Notes: generated by a model from the letters alone, not told the origin. A stretch of 64,000 bases of DNA from Rossellomorea aquimaris TF-12 (GCF_001648555.1 NZ_LQXM01000028.1:62001-126000); one strand, 5' to 3'. Positions 25,375-35,111 are shown, counted from the first letter of the stretch. A program made the numbers and translations.

Positions 25375-26883
25375 TTATTTTGATTGAATTGGTTCGAATC
25401 TCTCTACCAACAGTGCCAGTGTTCGAGCCATGACACCTGTTGCCCCTGCTGGACCTAATTCATACTTTCCTTTGGTCGTGGCAGTTCCAGCGATATCAAG
25501 ATGGACCCATGGGAGATTGTCGGCAAATTCTCCAACAAATGCTCCGCCCATGATGGCGTGGCCAGCACGTCCTGGGGAGTTGTTAAGGTCTGCAATTTCG
25601 CTTCCTCTTACACGTTTTTTATCATTTTCTGTGTAAGGCAGCTGCCAAATGTACTCTCCAGATTCACTGGATGCTTCTAACACTTGCTCAAAGAAAGCTT
25701 CGTTGTTTGTTAAGGCACCTGTTTTGTCTTCTCCAAGTGCAACAATGACTCCACCCGTTAAGGTAGCTACATCAACAAGGTAGTTCGCTCCTTGATGCTT
25801 CGCATAGGTCATTCCATCTGCAAGAGCCAGGCGGCCTTCTGCGTCAGTGTTCAATACTTCGATGGTTTTACCACTCATAGACGTAATGACGTCGTCTGGC
25901 TTGAATGCAGCTCCACTCACCATGTTATCTGTTGAAGGAATGACGGCTACCACATTTTGTTCAGGCTTTGTTTCACCGATTATTTCCATGGCTCCAAGAA
26001 CAGCAGCCGCTCCACCCATGTCAGTTTTCATACCGACAATGCCGTCTTTCGGTTTAAGTGAATAGCCACCGGTATCGAAGGTGATTCCTTTTCCTACTAA
26101 ACCGATGACATCTTTCCATTCGTCTCTGCCGTTGTATTTCAGAACAATCATTTTCGGCGGTTCAACAGATCCTTGGTTTACAGCCAGGAGCGCTCCCATA
26201 CCGAGGTTCTCCATTTCTTCTTTATCAAGGATTTCAGCCTCGAAGTCGTAGCGTTTGGCTAATTCTAAAGCATATTCAGCTAATTTTGTAGAAGTAAGCA
26301 GATTTCCTGGAGTGTTTACTAATGTACGAGCTGAATTTACTCCATTACCAAATGCTGAACCTATTTGTAACGCAGTTTCTACTTCTTTTGCATCGAAGCC
26401 TGTAAAGAATTCCATAGATTCAACATGTACTTCTGGTTCATTGGATTTTTTCTTGTACCCATGGAATTCATAGGTTGCCATTGTAAAAGCTTCGGTAAAT
26501 GCGTGAGCCACGTCCGTTGCTACCATTTCCTCTGAAACGAATGTGTCTAAAGCGATGGAAAAAGAAGAAACCTTCATTTCCTTCAAGGCTTTCGAAGCTA
26601 CACCGATGGATTCTTTTAATAAATCAAAGGTGAGCTCCTTTTGCTTACCAAGACCTACAAATAAGATACGTTTACTTTCAATCTTGCCAAATGTATGTAT
26701 TTTAGATACGTTTTTTGCTTTGGATGAAACATCTCCGTCTTTTACTAAGGTTGTTAAATACCCTTCAAATTGTTCGTCAAGTTCTTTTAATTCCCCTTCA
26801 AAAGAAGGCTGGTTGTAAATTCCCACCACTAGACATTCCTGTGCTGCTTGAGTGACCGGGTTTTGATTAATTGAAAAATTCAT
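25375..26883 (-). CDS. pepA: Cytosol leucyl aminopeptidase (M17)
   Basis: Cytoplasmic two-metal aminopeptidase of 502 residues that removes N-terminal residues from peptides. The C-terminal catalytic domain carries [15 protein letters not shown] with the metal-binding Lys and Asp, then [13 protein letters not shown] with metal ligands and the bicarbonate-site Arg. The N-terminal 170 residues form the macro-like domain. The start is the ATG at 26883 behind GGAGGT; a GTG two codons upstream is too close to that site. Next to yuiF, which may export or import related amino acids. Confidence 0.92.
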   Translation of the reverse strand: MNFSINQNPVTQAAQECLVVGIYNQPSFEGELKELDEQFEGYLTTLVKDGDVSSKAKNVSKIHTFGKIESKRILFVGLGKQKELTFDLLKESIGVASKALKEMKVSSFSIALDTFVSEEMVATDVAHAFTEAFTMATYEFHGYKKKSNEPEVHVESMEFFTGFDAKEVETALQIGSAFGNGVNSARTLVNTPGNLLTSTKLAEYALELAKRYDFEAEILDKEEMENLGMGALLAVNQGSVEPPKMIVLKYNGRDEWKDVIGLVGKGITFDTGGYSLKPKDGIVGMKTDMGGAAAVLGAMEIIGETKPEQNVVAVIPSTDNMVSGAAFKPDDVITSMSGKTIEVLNTDAEGRLALADGMTYAKHQGANYLVDVATLTGGVIVALGEDKTGALTNNEAFFEQVLEASSESGEYIWQLPYTENDKKRVRGSEIADLNNSPGRAGHAIMGGAFVGEFADNLPWVHLDIAGTATTKGKYELGPAGATGVMARTLALLVERFEPIQSK

Positions 26884-27039
26884 TTTCACGACACCTCCGC
26901 TCTCTATTATAACGAAGATGTTTGTTTATTTCGACTTTCTAACTATATAAGCTGTTAAGTTAATTCAGTACGGGAAAGGGTATGATATAATGAGAACATT
27001 ATTTTTATTCAAACAATTGAAAGGGTGGCATTTCGCAGC

Positions 27040-27519
27040 ATGGAATTCGTTTTTAATTTTCCATTATGGGCATCTTTATTTTCAATCTTTTTTGCACAGT
27101 TCGTAAAGGTCCCTATCCAATTTATCGCGACGAGGGAGTTAAATTGGTCGTTAATTACCTCTACTGGTGGGATGCCGAGCTCTCATTCAGCAGCAGTGAC
27201 GGCATTAAGTACAGGAGTTGCTCTGGAAGTGGGAGTTGATTCCCCTATCTTTGCTGTTTCCGCGATGTTTGCCATCATCACCATGTTTGACGCAACGGGT
27301 GTGAGAAGGCAAGCCGGTGAACAAGCCATCGTTCTTAACCAATTGATGGTGGACTTTCAGCGATTCATGTCAGAAGCAAAGGGTTGGCAAAACAAACCTG
27401 AACAAGAAAAACGCAAGGAGCTTAAAGAACTTTTAGGCCACAAACCCATTGAAGTTTTTTTTGGTGGACTTTCAGGGATTATCCTAACCCTTCTTCTCCA
27501 TTACATTATCTATGCCTAG
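27040..27519 (+). CDS. yuiD: DUF212 membrane protein YuiD (PAP2-related)
   Basis: A 159-residue protein with four or five hydrophobic segments. It contains STGGMPSSHSAAVTALSTG, the PSxxH part of the vanadium haloperoxidase/PAP2 phosphatase signature, then FDATGVRRQAGEQA. It is probably a membrane lipid-phosphate phosphatase-like protein; the activity is unproven. The start is put at ATG 27040, aligning MEFVFNFP with the family; the GTG at 27025 overlaps the ribosome binding site. It overlaps the upstream part of the next gene's leader. Confidence 0.8.
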   Translation: MEFVFNFPLWASLFSIFFAQFVKVPIQFIATRELNWSLITSTGGMPSSHSAAVTALSTGVALEVGVDSPIFAVSAMFAIITMFDATGVRRQAGEQAIVLNQLMVDFQRFMSEAKGWQNKPEQEKRKELKELLGHKPIEVFFGGLSGIILTLLLHYIIYA

Positions 27520-27529
27520 GAGTGAACCT

Positions 27530-28336
27530 ATGAGAATTGTCTCTATTTGTCCTAGTAATACTGAGATTATCGATTACCTCGGGTTAACACCTTACCTTGT
27601 TGGAGTAGATGACTACTCAGATTATCCTGAAGAGGTCAGATCCTTACCAAAGGTGGGACCAGATTTATCCATTGATATGGATAAGGTACAGTCGCTAGAG
27701 CCAGATCTAGTTTTCTCATCCTTAAGCGTCCCAGGAATGGAAAAAAACATAGAAGAGCTGAATAAGAGAAAAATACCTCATATTACATTGAATCCTCAAA
27801 GCTTTTCAGATATTGGAAATGACATTCTCACAGTTGGGTTAGCATGTGACATTGAAGCCCACGCAAAACAACGTCAGAAGGATTTTTTTTCAACCATTGA
27901 AAAGCTAAGGATATTAAGTCAAAAGGTGAAAAATATCCCTACCTTGTATTGGGAATGGTGGCCAAAGCCTGTTTTCACCCCAGGACAAGTGAACTGGTTA
28001 ACGGAACTCAGCCGGTTGGTAGGGGCTCGAAATGCATTTGAGGACGTGGAGCTTGCAAGTGTTCAAACCGATTGGGACGATGTACAGAAGCGCAACCCTG
28101 ACTACATCTGCCTGGCATGGGTTGGTGTGCAGAAAAAGCGTGTAAACCCTGATATTGTACGGAAACGCCCGGGATGGAGTGACATGAAGGCTGTTCAAGA
28201 GGAGCACATTTTAGTATTAGAGGAAGCTCTCTATTGCAGGCCTTCACCCCTTTTATTAAAAGGGGCTGTGGAGCTTGCTAAAAAACTCCATCCTGATATA
28301 TATCTGAATGAGGAAGTCCATGAAAAAAGCTCGTAG
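27530..28336 (+). CDS. Cytoplasmic BtuF/FepB-like cobalamin-binding-type protein
   Basis: A 268-residue protein with the two-lobed fold of ABC-transporter binding proteins for cobalamin or iron chelates (COG0614): IVSICPSNTEIIDYLGL at the N-terminus, SLEPDLVFSS at about 56-66, and NPDYICLAWVG in lobe 2. Unlike transport proteins it has no signal peptide or lipobox, because the start (ATG 27530, five bases after AGGAGTG) leads straight into the first strand. It probably acts inside the cell; no transporter genes are nearby. The stop lies inside the terminator stem. Confidence 0.75.
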   Translation: MRIVSICPSNTEIIDYLGLTPYLVGVDDYSDYPEEVRSLPKVGPDLSIDMDKVQSLEPDLVFSSLSVPGMEKNIEELNKRKIPHITLNPQSFSDIGNDILTVGLACDIEAHAKQRQKDFFSTIEKLRILSQKVKNIPTLYWEWWPKPVFTPGQVNWLTELSRLVGARNAFEDVELASVQTDWDDVQKRNPDYICLAWVGVQKKRVNPDIVRKRPGWSDMKAVQEEHILVLEEALYCRPSPLLLKGAVELAKKLHPDIYLNEEVHEKSS

Positions 28337-28358
28337 GCTGATGCCTACGAGCTTTTTT
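28323..28358. terminator. Bidirectional terminator, cobalamin-binding-type gene / yuiC
   Basis: Perfect 16-base arms AAAAAAGCTCGTAGGC with a four-base loop TGAT. The plus-strand gene's stop codon is within the left arm. Confidence 0.92.
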
Positions 28359-28361
28359 ATT

Positions 28362-29075
28362 CTACTCTTTTTTACTGGATAAAATTTGTTGTCTAAATAC
28401 TTGCATAGATTTATTTTCATTAAGTGCGACTAATTGTTTTTCAGTCAGCTCACCATTGCCTATTTGAATGACATATACGTCTAAGGTTTGTTTCCCCCAT
28501 TTGTTGTATACATCTTCCACTGTATCATAATAAAGATCCAGTTTATTCCCGGTAATAGCACTGCCTTTATCCGCTACTACACCATATCCATAGTTAGGGA
28601 TAAAGAGAATGGTACCAATGGGATACACATTTAGATCGGCTGCAATGGTTGAGTATAGGTCACGCTTAACCTTTACACCAGAGTATGTAATTCCATAACC
28701 CGGATGGCCAGGACTCTTCCCAGTCGATTCTACACCTGCTGTATAGCCCGTCGCTATCACGGTATGTTTAGTGTACTGTTCCCAATCTATAGAGCTCTCT
28801 AACGTTCTCGGGCTGGCTTCAACCGGTTCACTTGAAGAAATTTTCGTTCCAATTCCCGCTACTCTTTTTATAAATTTGTAAGACAAACTTATAGTGTTTG
28901 TTTTATGATTTTTATAGTATATACTTGATTGCTCTTCTTTACTCTTTTGATCCATTATCCAGGTCTTAAGAGTTTGGGCTTCCACACCTGAAACGGATTG
29001 AAATGTTGTACCTAACGCTAGTACAAAAAGACTAACCATGACAAGACGTTTTGTCCATTTTTTTACCAAATTCAT
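28362..29075 (-). CDS. yuiC: 3D-domain protein YuiC (Sps/MltA-like muralytic domain)
   Basis: A 237-residue exported protein. Residues 1-34 form a signal peptide ending near VEA. The C-terminal 3D domain (double-psi beta-barrel, about 105-205) contains [18 protein letters not shown], the paired aspartates of VVADKGSAI and LDLYYDT, and is the fold of lytic transglycosylase-like proteins of the stationary-phase-survival group, so it probably acts on peptidoglycan. The start is the ATG at 29075 after GGAGGAG. It has its own promoter region and shares a terminator with the upstream convergent gene. Confidence 0.83.
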   Translation of the reverse strand: MNLVKKWTKRLVMVSLFVLALGTTFQSVSGVEAQTLKTWIMDQKSKEEQSSIYYKNHKTNTISLSYKFIKRVAGIGTKISSSEPVEASPRTLESSIDWEQYTKHTVIATGYTAGVESTGKSPGHPGYGITYSGVKVKRDLYSTIAADLNVYPIGTILFIPNYGYGVVADKGSAITGNKLDLYYDTVEDVYNKWGKQTLDVYVIQIGNGELTEKQLVALNENKSMQVFRQQILSSKKE

Positions 29076-29221
29076 GTATTCACTCCTCCCACCTTTATGT
29101 CTTCCCAATCCAGAGGAGAATTATTCACAAATTGATAAAATAATTGAATATTTTTAATATTTGGAATTTATTAGGATGCCAGTTCCTATTTCAAATACCC
29201 TAAGTAAATGAACTCTAAACT

Positions 29222-29269
29222 AAAAAAATAATCCGTTCAACACGAGTATTTCCTCGAGTTAAACGGATT
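29222..29269 (-). terminator. Terminator of yuiB
   Basis: An imperfect stem AATCCGTT...GAG / CTC...AACGGATT with an A7 tract on the plus-strand left side. Confidence 0.72.
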
Positions 29270-29272
29270 CTA

Positions 29273-29590
29273 TTAAAACATTCGATAGCCCTTTGCTCTA
29301 AGGATTCTCATTACAATCCCTGAAAGAATAGCTCCGGCTAGTCCACTACCTAAAATCACCAAATCAGCAAGAGCTAAGTTTCCCAATTTCGTTCCTAATT
29401 CTGAGAAAGACTCTTCAGGCTGACGAAAATAATTGATAAAGCGTACATCATCTACGATAAAAATAACGATAATTGGATAGATGATTGCCATAATCCAGGT
29501 CATACGTAATAACATATTTAGCAAAAATCCTATTCCGAAAAATAGAACGAAAAATAAAAGCATGGAAATAATCATTACATGTATAGGCAT
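29273..29590 (-). CDS. yuiB: YuiB membrane protein
   Basis: A 105-residue protein with three or four hydrophobic segments (about 5-45 and 72-95), recognised as YuiB by size, character and its place between yuiC and yuiA. No function is known. GGAGGTG lies about ten bases before the ATG. Confidence 0.75.
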   Translation of the reverse strand: MPIHVMIISMLLFFVLFFGIGFLLNMLLRMTWIMAIIYPIIVIFIVDDVRFINYFRQPEESFSELGTKLGNLALADLVILGSGLAGAILSGIVMRILRAKGYRMF

Positions 29591-29768
29591 TTACCGTTTG
29601 CACCTCCATAAACACTAAACTTTAGTGTACTCAATGTTTATGAAAGCGTCAATATTTTAAAGGCAGATTCCGTCTCTATTCACAAAATCAACATAATTGG
29701 TTATTTTAAGTGTAATGGAGTTTTGTCGAAAAACCTTTAGCTCGCTGATAAAATAAACATTTCCTAAC

Positions 29769-29818
29769 AAAAAAACAGATCCAAATCTTCTCCTTTTTCT
29801 ACGAGAGATTTAGACCTG
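29769..29818 (-). terminator. Terminator of yuiA
   Basis: A 13-base stem with two G-U pairs (CAGGTCTAAATCT / AGATTTGGATCTG on the minus strand) followed by U7. Confidence 0.7.
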
Positions 29819-29838
29819 CCTTATATAAGATAGCTTTC

Positions 29839-29964
29839 TTATTTTTGCTTTCCACTACCTCCGCAACAAGGACACGTTTCGGAACCACCTAACACTAACT
29901 GAAAGTATCCTTTTCCTGAACAGTAAAGACAAAATTTTGTTTTAGTACTTGCAGTAGCTCTCAT
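29839..29964 (-). CDS. yuiA: Tiny zinc-binding protein YuiA (41 aa)
   Basis: A 41-residue reading frame too short for a 60-residue cutoff. It holds two cysteine pairs of the DnaJ zinc-finger type: FCLYCSGKGYFQL and TCPCCGGSGKQK (CxxCxGxG twice), enough to bind one zinc. AGGGAGAGG lies six bases before the ATG and a terminator follows. Size and position match B. subtilis YuiA. Function is unknown; a role in handling proteins or thiols is only suggested by the motif. Confidence 0.82.
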   Translation of the reverse strand: MRATASTKTKFCLYCSGKGYFQLVLGGSETCPCCGGSGKQK

Positions 29965-30123
29965 AATTCCCTCTCCCTTGTAATTAATTTCTTAATTTTC
30001 TGATAATATATCATCTATTTTGGAGAAAGAAAAGGGACATTTTATGGGATGTACCCTTAAGAAAGCGAATACATTTATGTTTTTCTTTTGTTTTCTCTTT
30101 ATTTCGTATAATTTACAGAATTT

Positions 30124-30606
30124 TTAAATAAATAACTTATAGCTACTGTACTTAAATTGATCACCTGGATTCAACCCTTGGATTGGCTGGTGGTGTTTAA
30201 AGGATTTTTCTTGTTTGAGCATTTCATGAACCATGATAGAGGTGTTCTGATCAGACTTAAGCTCATGTGGGGACTTCCATTGAACATCCAATAGTTCACT
30301 TGCTTCTACTTTTAGTGAATGGGTCTTTAAATCTCTTAAGTGAAAGATCAACATATTATCACTTATCGTATGATCAATGACACCTGTCCGAATACCAATC
30401 ACTCCTAGAACTACTGTATGAAGCCCTGTTTCTTCTTTTACTTCTCTGAGAGCTGCTTCATCGACTGTCTCTCCTTCGTCAACGAATCCTGCCGGCAATG
30501 ACCACATCCCTTTTAATCCCCCATATTTTTTCTTTACTACAAGCCATTTTCCTTCTGCATTTATAACGAGTCCTGCTGCTGCAAGCCAAACTTTTCCCCT
30601 TTTCAC
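30124..30606 (-). CDS. Nudix hydrolase
   Basis: Cytoplasmic 160-residue Nudix enzyme that hydrolyses a nucleoside diphosphate linked to another moiety, using Mg2+. The full Nudix box [20 protein letters not shown] is followed by TG at about residues 39-61. The substrate is unknown. The start is GTG at 30606, seven bases after GGGGGG; an upstream TTG lies before that site. A terminator stands immediately upstream of its ribosome binding site, so expression depends on a promoter inside the terminator region or on read-through from yumB. Confidence 0.85.
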   Translation of the reverse strand: MKRGKVWLAAAGLVINAEGKWLVVKKKYGGLKGMWSLPAGFVDEGETVDEAALREVKEETGLHTVVLGVIGIRTGVIDHTISDNMLIFHLRDLKTHSLKVEASELLDVQWKSPHELKSDQNTSIMVHEMLKQEKSFKHHQPIQGLNPGDQFKYSSYKLFI

Positions 30607-30627
30607 ATTGATTCCCCCCAAAAATTA

Positions 30628-30663
30628 GAAAAAAAGCAGAGCGACATGCGCCCTGCTTTATTT
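30628..30663 (-). terminator. Terminator of yumB, just upstream of the Nudix start
   Basis: On the minus strand the stem AAAGCAGGGCGC / GCTCTGCTTT is followed by U7. It ends about 15 bases before the Nudix ribosome binding site. Confidence 0.78.
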
Positions 30664-30678
30664 TTATCTTATTAAGGC

Positions 30679-31896
30679 TTAAAAGAACTTGAATTTCCCT
30701 TTTTTGAAGACAAGTGATGGTCCACCAACCATGTATAATGCACGGTTGTCTACCATTTTCTTCATGAAGGAAGCTTTTGTTCCTGTTAATTTTTTGCCAT
30801 ATACAACACCAATAGCGTCGTCTTCACCAAGTGAACATACTGTTCCTTTGATATCTGGAGTAAATTCTTCTAAGTGATCTTTACCGTGAAGAAGAGCTCC
30901 AATATTTCGGGCACATACTTCACCTTGTTGCATAGCGATTTGTGCAGTCGGAGGATATGGACGCTCCGTTTCTTCATTGATCATTAATGAACAGTCACCG
31001 ATGATGAAAATGTTCTCGTGACCAGGAGCTCTTAAGTCCTTGTTAATCTTTACACGAGCACGCATGTTTTCGATTCCAGCTCTTTCGATGATGGAGTTAC
31101 CACGAACACCTGCAGCCCAAACAATTGTACCTGCTTTGATTTCTTCTACTTCATCTTCACCTTTAGCAATTAATACGCTGTCAGCTTTTGCTTCTTTAAG
31201 TGGAGTTCCGATGTGGAATTCAACACCCTTTTTCTCAAGCTTAGCACGAGCATATTTCACTAGCTCAGGATCAAATCCAGGAAGAATCATTGGTGCCGCT
31301 TCAACACATACAATGCGTACTTTCTTGCGGTCGATATCATATTCATGACAAAGCTCAGGAACACGGTTACCCAGTTCACCTAAGAATTCGATTCCCGTGA
31401 AACCAGCACCACCTACAACAATTGTAAGGCGGTCATCGTTCTTCTCTTCTTCATTCTTATACGTAGCAAATTGTAATTCAATATGCTCACGGATTTGACG
31501 AGCAGAGTTAATGTTAGAAATCATGAACGCATGCTCATGAAGTCCTTGAATGCCAAATGTTTCTGATTCTGCACCTAATGCAACCACCAGGTAATCAAAT
31601 TCCACTTCGCCTTGGTTTGTAATAACTTTCTTTTCTTCCACTTTAATATCTTCAACAGTAGATTGTAAAAAGTTTACTTTGCTTGTATTTACTACATCTT
31701 TTACGTTGTAGCGTACACGATCGTGATGAAGTGTACCTGCTGAAGCTTCATGTAACCAAGTGGTTTCATAGTGATAATCATTTTTATTAATTAAAATAAT
31801 TTCCGCTTCATTTGTACCCAATTGCTTTTGAAGACGAGTTACCGTCATTAATCCACCATAACCTGCACCTAAAACAACGATTCTTGGCTTTCTCAA
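30679..31896 (-). CDS. yumB: NADH dehydrogenase-like flavoprotein YumB (type II NDH family)
   Basis: A 405-residue FAD/NAD(P)-dependent oxidoreductase of the Ndh-2 family. The FAD-binding GxGxxG is in [14 protein letters not shown] at the N-terminus; the NAD-binding site is [18 protein letters not shown] at about 160-177; the second FAD motif is IFIIGDCSL near 298. The family moves electrons from NADH to quinone without pumping protons and is bound to the inner membrane face. The start is TTG at 31896, which gives [12 protein letters not shown] and about the length of B. subtilis YumB; GTG codons upstream overlap the AAAGGTGG site. Confidence 0.85.
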   Translation of the reverse strand: MRKPRIVVLGAGYGGLMTVTRLQKQLGTNEAEIILINKNDYHYETTWLHEASAGTLHHDRVRYNVKDVVNTSKVNFLQSTVEDIKVEEKKVITNQGEVEFDYLVVALGAESETFGIQGLHEHAFMISNINSARQIREHIELQFATYKNEEEKNDDRLTIVVGGAGFTGIEFLGELGNRVPELCHEYDIDRKKVRIVCVEAAPMILPGFDPELVKYARAKLEKKGVEFHIGTPLKEAKADSVLIAKGEDEVEEIKAGTIVWAAGVRGNSIIERAGIENMRARVKINKDLRAPGHENIFIIGDCSLMINEETERPYPPTAQIAMQQGEVCARNIGALLHGKDHLEEFTPDIKGTVCSLGEDDAIGVVYGKKLTGTKASFMKKMVDNRALYMVGGPSLVFKKGKFKFF

Positions 31897-32360
31897 CTGA
31901 ATCACATCCACCTTTTTTTTATAAATTTGTGTTGGATACTCTTAGAGTCCTCCACATGACGTTTTTTTATCCCGTTCAATCTGTTGATACTATCATTTTC
32001 CCTAATCAACTAAAAGCAAAACGAATATAAACGAGACGATTTTCCTTTTCAAAGGAAAAACAGTGTATAAAATATAGAATAATAAATGAATAAGTATGTG
32101 ACGTTTTTCACGAAGTGCATCAAGCAAATGCGAAAATTGTCATAATTTCTTAACAATATGCCTACATTACATAATATTCTTTTTGCATTTTATTTTCAAG
32201 ATATATATAGGAAATAATAAACTTAAGAATATTAAGAAAATACATGGTCGAAATATTATTCTGATTATTCTTAATTATAAATCCAAATATTGTGAAGGAT
32301 TGAATGCTCTGTGATAGAATAAATTATAGTATGAACAACTATTTCGTTGGAGGGATCTCG
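31897..32360. other. Divergent promoter region yumB / yumC
   Basis: About 460 bases of AT-rich DNA between two divergent flavoenzyme genes. It contains the dyad at 32097-32112 and several possible -10 boxes near 32315-32330, but no promoter I can fix. No small gene is visible. Confidence 0.5.
32097..32112. promoter_or_regulatory. Candidate Fnr/Rex-type operator between yumB and yumC
   Basis: TGTGACGTTTTTCACG matches TGTGA-N6-TCACA with one mismatch. It also resembles the Rex site WWGTGAANNNNTTCACWW with two mismatches. Both regulators sense redox state (oxygen or NADH/NAD+), which would suit NADH and NADPH flavoenzymes. Confidence 0.3.
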
Positions 32361-33359
32361 TTGAAGGAAGATCAAAAAGTTTATGATATTACAATCATAG
32401 GTGGCGGACCTACTGGGTTGTTTACTGCTTTCTATGGGGGAATGAGAAAAGCTTCAGTTAAGATTATCGAAAGTTTACCCCAACTGGGCGGTCAACTATC
32501 GACTCTTTATCCTGAAAAATACATATACGATGTTGCCGGTTTTCCAAAGGTGAAAGCTCAAGATCTTGTTAATAATTTAAAAGAGCAAATGTCAAAATTC
32601 GAAACAACTATTTGCCTGGAACAAGCAGTGGAGGGTGTGGAGAAACAAGCTGATGGCTGTTTCAAGCTGACAACTGATAAAGAAGTTCACTATACGAGAA
32701 CCATCATTATTACAGCTGGTAACGGAGCGTTTCAACCGCGTCGACTGGAGCTGGAAAATGCCTCTCAATTTGAAGGCAAAAACCTTCATTATTTCGTTGA
32801 TAATTTAGAACACTTTAGAGATAAAAAAGTAGTGATTTGTGGTGGCGGTGACTCTGCTGTCGATTGGGCACTGATGCTGGAGCCTATTGCTGAAAAAGTC
32901 TATTTAGTTCATAGACGAGATAAGTTCAGGGCTCATGAACATAGCGTTGAAAACCTTCATAATTCCACTGTTGAGCTTAAAACTCCTTTCGTTCCAGCTG
33001 AAATTGTGACGGATGAATCCAAAATCAATCAACTTATTTTGGAAGAGGTTCGAGGGGACGATAAAGAAATTATTGATTTGGATGAGCTAATTGTGAACTT
33101 CGGCTTTGTTTCTTCCCTTGGTCCCATTAAAGACTGGGGACTGGAAATCGAAAAAAATTCCATTGTCGTCAACTCTCGTATGGAAACAAATATCGAAGGA
33201 ATTTACGCTGCGGGAGACATTAGTACGTATGACGGAAAAGTAAAACTCATTGCCAGTGGATTTGGCGAAGCGCCAACGGCTGTTAACAATGCGAAAGCTT
33301 ATATGGATCCAAAGGCTAGAGTTCAACCGATGCATAGTACATCTATGTTCACAGACTAA
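32361..33359 (+). CDS. yumC: Ferredoxin/flavodoxin-NADP+ reductase YumC
   Basis: A 332-residue thioredoxin-reductase-like ferredoxin-NADP+ reductase that exchanges electrons between NADPH and ferredoxin or flavodoxin. FAD site [18 protein letters not shown] at about 10-27, NADPH site [17 protein letters not shown] at about 157-173, and the C-terminal [17 protein letters not shown]. It lacks the CxxC of true thioredoxin reductases. The start is TTG at 32361 behind GGAGGGATCTCG and gives [11 protein letters not shown] in register with the B. subtilis protein. Located next to yumB on the other strand. Confidence 0.92.
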   Translation: MKEDQKVYDITIIGGGPTGLFTAFYGGMRKASVKIIESLPQLGGQLSTLYPEKYIYDVAGFPKVKAQDLVNNLKEQMSKFETTICLEQAVEGVEKQADGCFKLTTDKEVHYTRTIIITAGNGAFQPRRLELENASQFEGKNLHYFVDNLEHFRDKKVVICGGGDSAVDWALMLEPIAEKVYLVHRRDKFRAHEHSVENLHNSTVELKTPFVPAEIVTDESKINQLILEEVRGDDKEIIDLDELIVNFGFVSSLGPIKDWGLEIEKNSIVVNSRMETNIEGIYAAGDISTYDGKVKLIASGFGEAPTAVNNAKAYMDPKARVQPMHSTSMFTD

Positions 33360-33377
33360 TCATTATTTTTTCATGGG

Positions 33378-33410
33378 AGATTCAGGGCTGCGTTCCCTGG
33401 ATCTTTTTTT
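33378..33410 (+). terminator. Terminator of yumC
   Basis: Stem GATTCAGGG / CCCTGGATC (one G-U pair) with a six-base loop and T8. Confidence 0.82.
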
Positions 33411-33472
33411 ATGACTGTTTTCATAAACATTGAATAGGAGTCATTCAAAATCATTGTTAAAGGATGAGAAAA

Positions 33473-34090
33473 ATGTATATACCTAAAGATTTCTCTATGA
33501 AAGATAATGAAACTCTCATGAAGTTCATGGAAGAAAACAGCTTTGCTACGATTTTTTCGCAACATAATGGAAGACCTTCGGCAACTCAATTGCCCCTATA
33601 TCTTGATCGGAAAACAAACTACTTATATGGTCATTTTGCGAAGGGCAATCCACAATGGAAGGATCTAATGGATCAGGAATTACTTGTACTATTTCAAGGG
33701 CCCCACGCCTACATTTCCCCCTCATGGTACGAAAGCAACCAAACGGTTCCAACCTGGAACTATGTGTCTGTACAAGTAAAAGGCCAGGCGGAAGTGATTG
33801 AAAATGAAATAGAGATCATCCATTCCCTTTCTACCCTTGTATCAAAGTATGAAGGAAAAGATAGCTCCTATTCACTAGATGGTGTTGATGAAAAAACTAA
33901 GGATGGGTTACGAAAAGGAATTGTCGCCTTTAAAATAAAAATTGACTCTATCGAAGGAAAAGCAAAGCTAAGTCAAAACCATTCGAAAGAACGGCAAGCA
34001 TTAGTGATCGAAGAGTTAGAAAAGCAAGATGATGATAACAGTCAAGAAATTGCTTCTCTTATGAAAGAAAACCTGAGAGACGAAAAATAA
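33473..34090 (+). CDS. paiB: PaiB-type FMN-binding regulator
   Basis: A 205-residue protein of the PaiB family (split-barrel FMN-binding fold). Landmarks are ENSFATIFSQHNGRPSATQL near 21-40, YGHFAKGNPQW, GPHAYISPSWYES and the conserved VPTWNYVSVQVKG near 103. In B. subtilis PaiB with PaiA represses protease and sporulation genes and is linked to heme/oxidative functions; here paiA is not adjacent. The start is ATG 33473, eight bases after AAAGGA, rather than the ATG three codons upstream. Confidence 0.85.
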   Translation: MYIPKDFSMKDNETLMKFMEENSFATIFSQHNGRPSATQLPLYLDRKTNYLYGHFAKGNPQWKDLMDQELLVLFQGPHAYISPSWYESNQTVPTWNYVSVQVKGQAEVIENEIEIIHSLSTLVSKYEGKDSSYSLDGVDEKTKDGLRKGIVAFKIKIDSIEGKAKLSQNHSKERQALVIEELEKQDDDNSQEIASLMKENLRDEK

Positions 34091-34116
34091 ATTTTTGGTG
34101 AAAGGATCCGATTCTA

Positions 34117-34317
34117 TTGTTTATGGGCCGATTAATCTATATTTCAGGGATGGTATTTACTTTTTTTAGTTTCATAGCTATGATCATGATGATTTTCACA
34201 GGTGAGATAAGCGTCATGCCTTTTTTCGGATTATTGAACGGAATGATTGCCATGGGAGTTGGAGAAATGGTCATTGATTTGAATTTTCGAAGTAGACAAA
34301 CGGAAAAAAATAAATAA
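34117..34317 (+). CDS. Small hypothetical membrane protein (66 aa)
   Basis: A 66-residue protein with two hydrophobic segments (about 5-27 and 32-50) and a polar tail (RSRQTEKNK). The start is TTG 34117, ten bases behind AAAGGA; ATG at 34123 is an alternative. It is 26 bases after paiB and may share its transcript. Family not recognised. Confidence 0.6.
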   Translation: MFMGRLIYISGMVFTFFSFIAMIMMIFTGEISVMPFFGLLNGMIAMGVGEMVIDLNFRSRQTEKNK

Positions 34318-34412
34318 GTAAGGTGCCCTAAGCCAACTTCATTGTTTAAATTGCCATTGAATGGGTAGACCAATAATAGGTTAAAAAACTCATGAAAAGG
34401 ATGATGTATTTA

Positions 34413-35054
34413 ATGAATGTTCTTGTAATTGGAGCAAACGGGCATACAGGCCGTCACATAGTAAAAGAACTATCAAGTAGTAGTCAGCACTTTGTCAGAG
34501 CCATGATTCGTAAAAACGAGCAAGCAAAAGAAATGGAAGACTTGGGTGCTCGACCGATTGTTGCGGATTTAGAGCAGGATTTCTCCTATGCGTTAGAAAA
34601 TGTTAACGCCGTTATTTTCGCAGCTGGTAGTGGCGGTGATACGGGAGACGATAAAACACAGGCTGTTGATCTAGAGGGCGCGAAGAAAACCGTTGATTAT
34701 GCGAAGAAAATGGGTATTGAACGCTTTATTATGTTGAGTTCCATGGGAGCAGACCAACCGTCAAGCGGTCCTGAAGGCTTACAATTTTACCTTAAAGCAA
34801 AAGGTGAAGCAGATGCTTACCTAAAGGAAAGCGGATTAAACTATACCATCGTCAGACCTGGTGCCCTCTCTTTTGATGAAGGAACCGGAAAAATCATTGC
34901 ATCAAGCTCCATCACAGATAAAAGTAGCGACATCCCTCGGGAAGATGTAGCAAAAGTTCTTGTCGAATCCCTCAACACAGAGGAAACCAACCACAAAGTG
35001 TTCGAAATATTAAAAGGAAACACTTCAATTTCAGAAGCATTAAAAAGTATTTAA
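34413..35054 (+). CDS. NAD(P)-binding SDR/NmrA-type protein (YhfK-like)
   Basis: A 213-residue Rossmann-fold protein of the atypical SDR type. Residues 1-20 hold VLVIGANGHTGRHIV with the dinucleotide motif GxxGxxG; a YxxxK-like YLKAKGEADAYL lies near 130; the family resembles B. subtilis YhfK. The substrate is unknown. The start is ATG 34413, about ten bases after AAAGGA; ATGs upstream (34392, 34401) lie before or in that site. A long palindrome follows the stop. Confidence 0.8.
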   Translation: MNVLVIGANGHTGRHIVKELSSSSQHFVRAMIRKNEQAKEMEDLGARPIVADLEQDFSYALENVNAVIFAAGSGGDTGDDKTQAVDLEGAKKTVDYAKKMGIERFIMLSSMGADQPSSGPEGLQFYLKAKGEADAYLKESGLNYTIVRPGALSFDEGTGKIIASSSITDKSSDIPREDVAKVLVESLNTEETNHKVFEILKGNTSISEALKSI

Positions 35055-35061
35055 TATATTG

Positions 35062-35103
35062 AAAGAGGGACGGACCTCCAAAAATGGAGGTCCGTCCCTC
35101 TTT
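35062..35103. repeat. Perfect 19-bp inverted repeat between convergent genes
   Basis: AAAGAGGGACGGACCTCCA is followed by a four-base AAAA loop and its exact reverse complement, with a T run on the right. It shares the GAGGGACGGACCT core with the palindrome at 10577 and works as a terminator candidate for both the SDR gene and yutM. Confidence 0.87.
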
Positions 35104-35111
35104 GCGTTTCT

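Noticed and set aside
29722-29733. Spo0A box TTTTGTCGAAAA upstream of yuiB
   Set aside because: The seven-base core is expected several times by chance in 64 kb, and the distance to yuiB is not telling.
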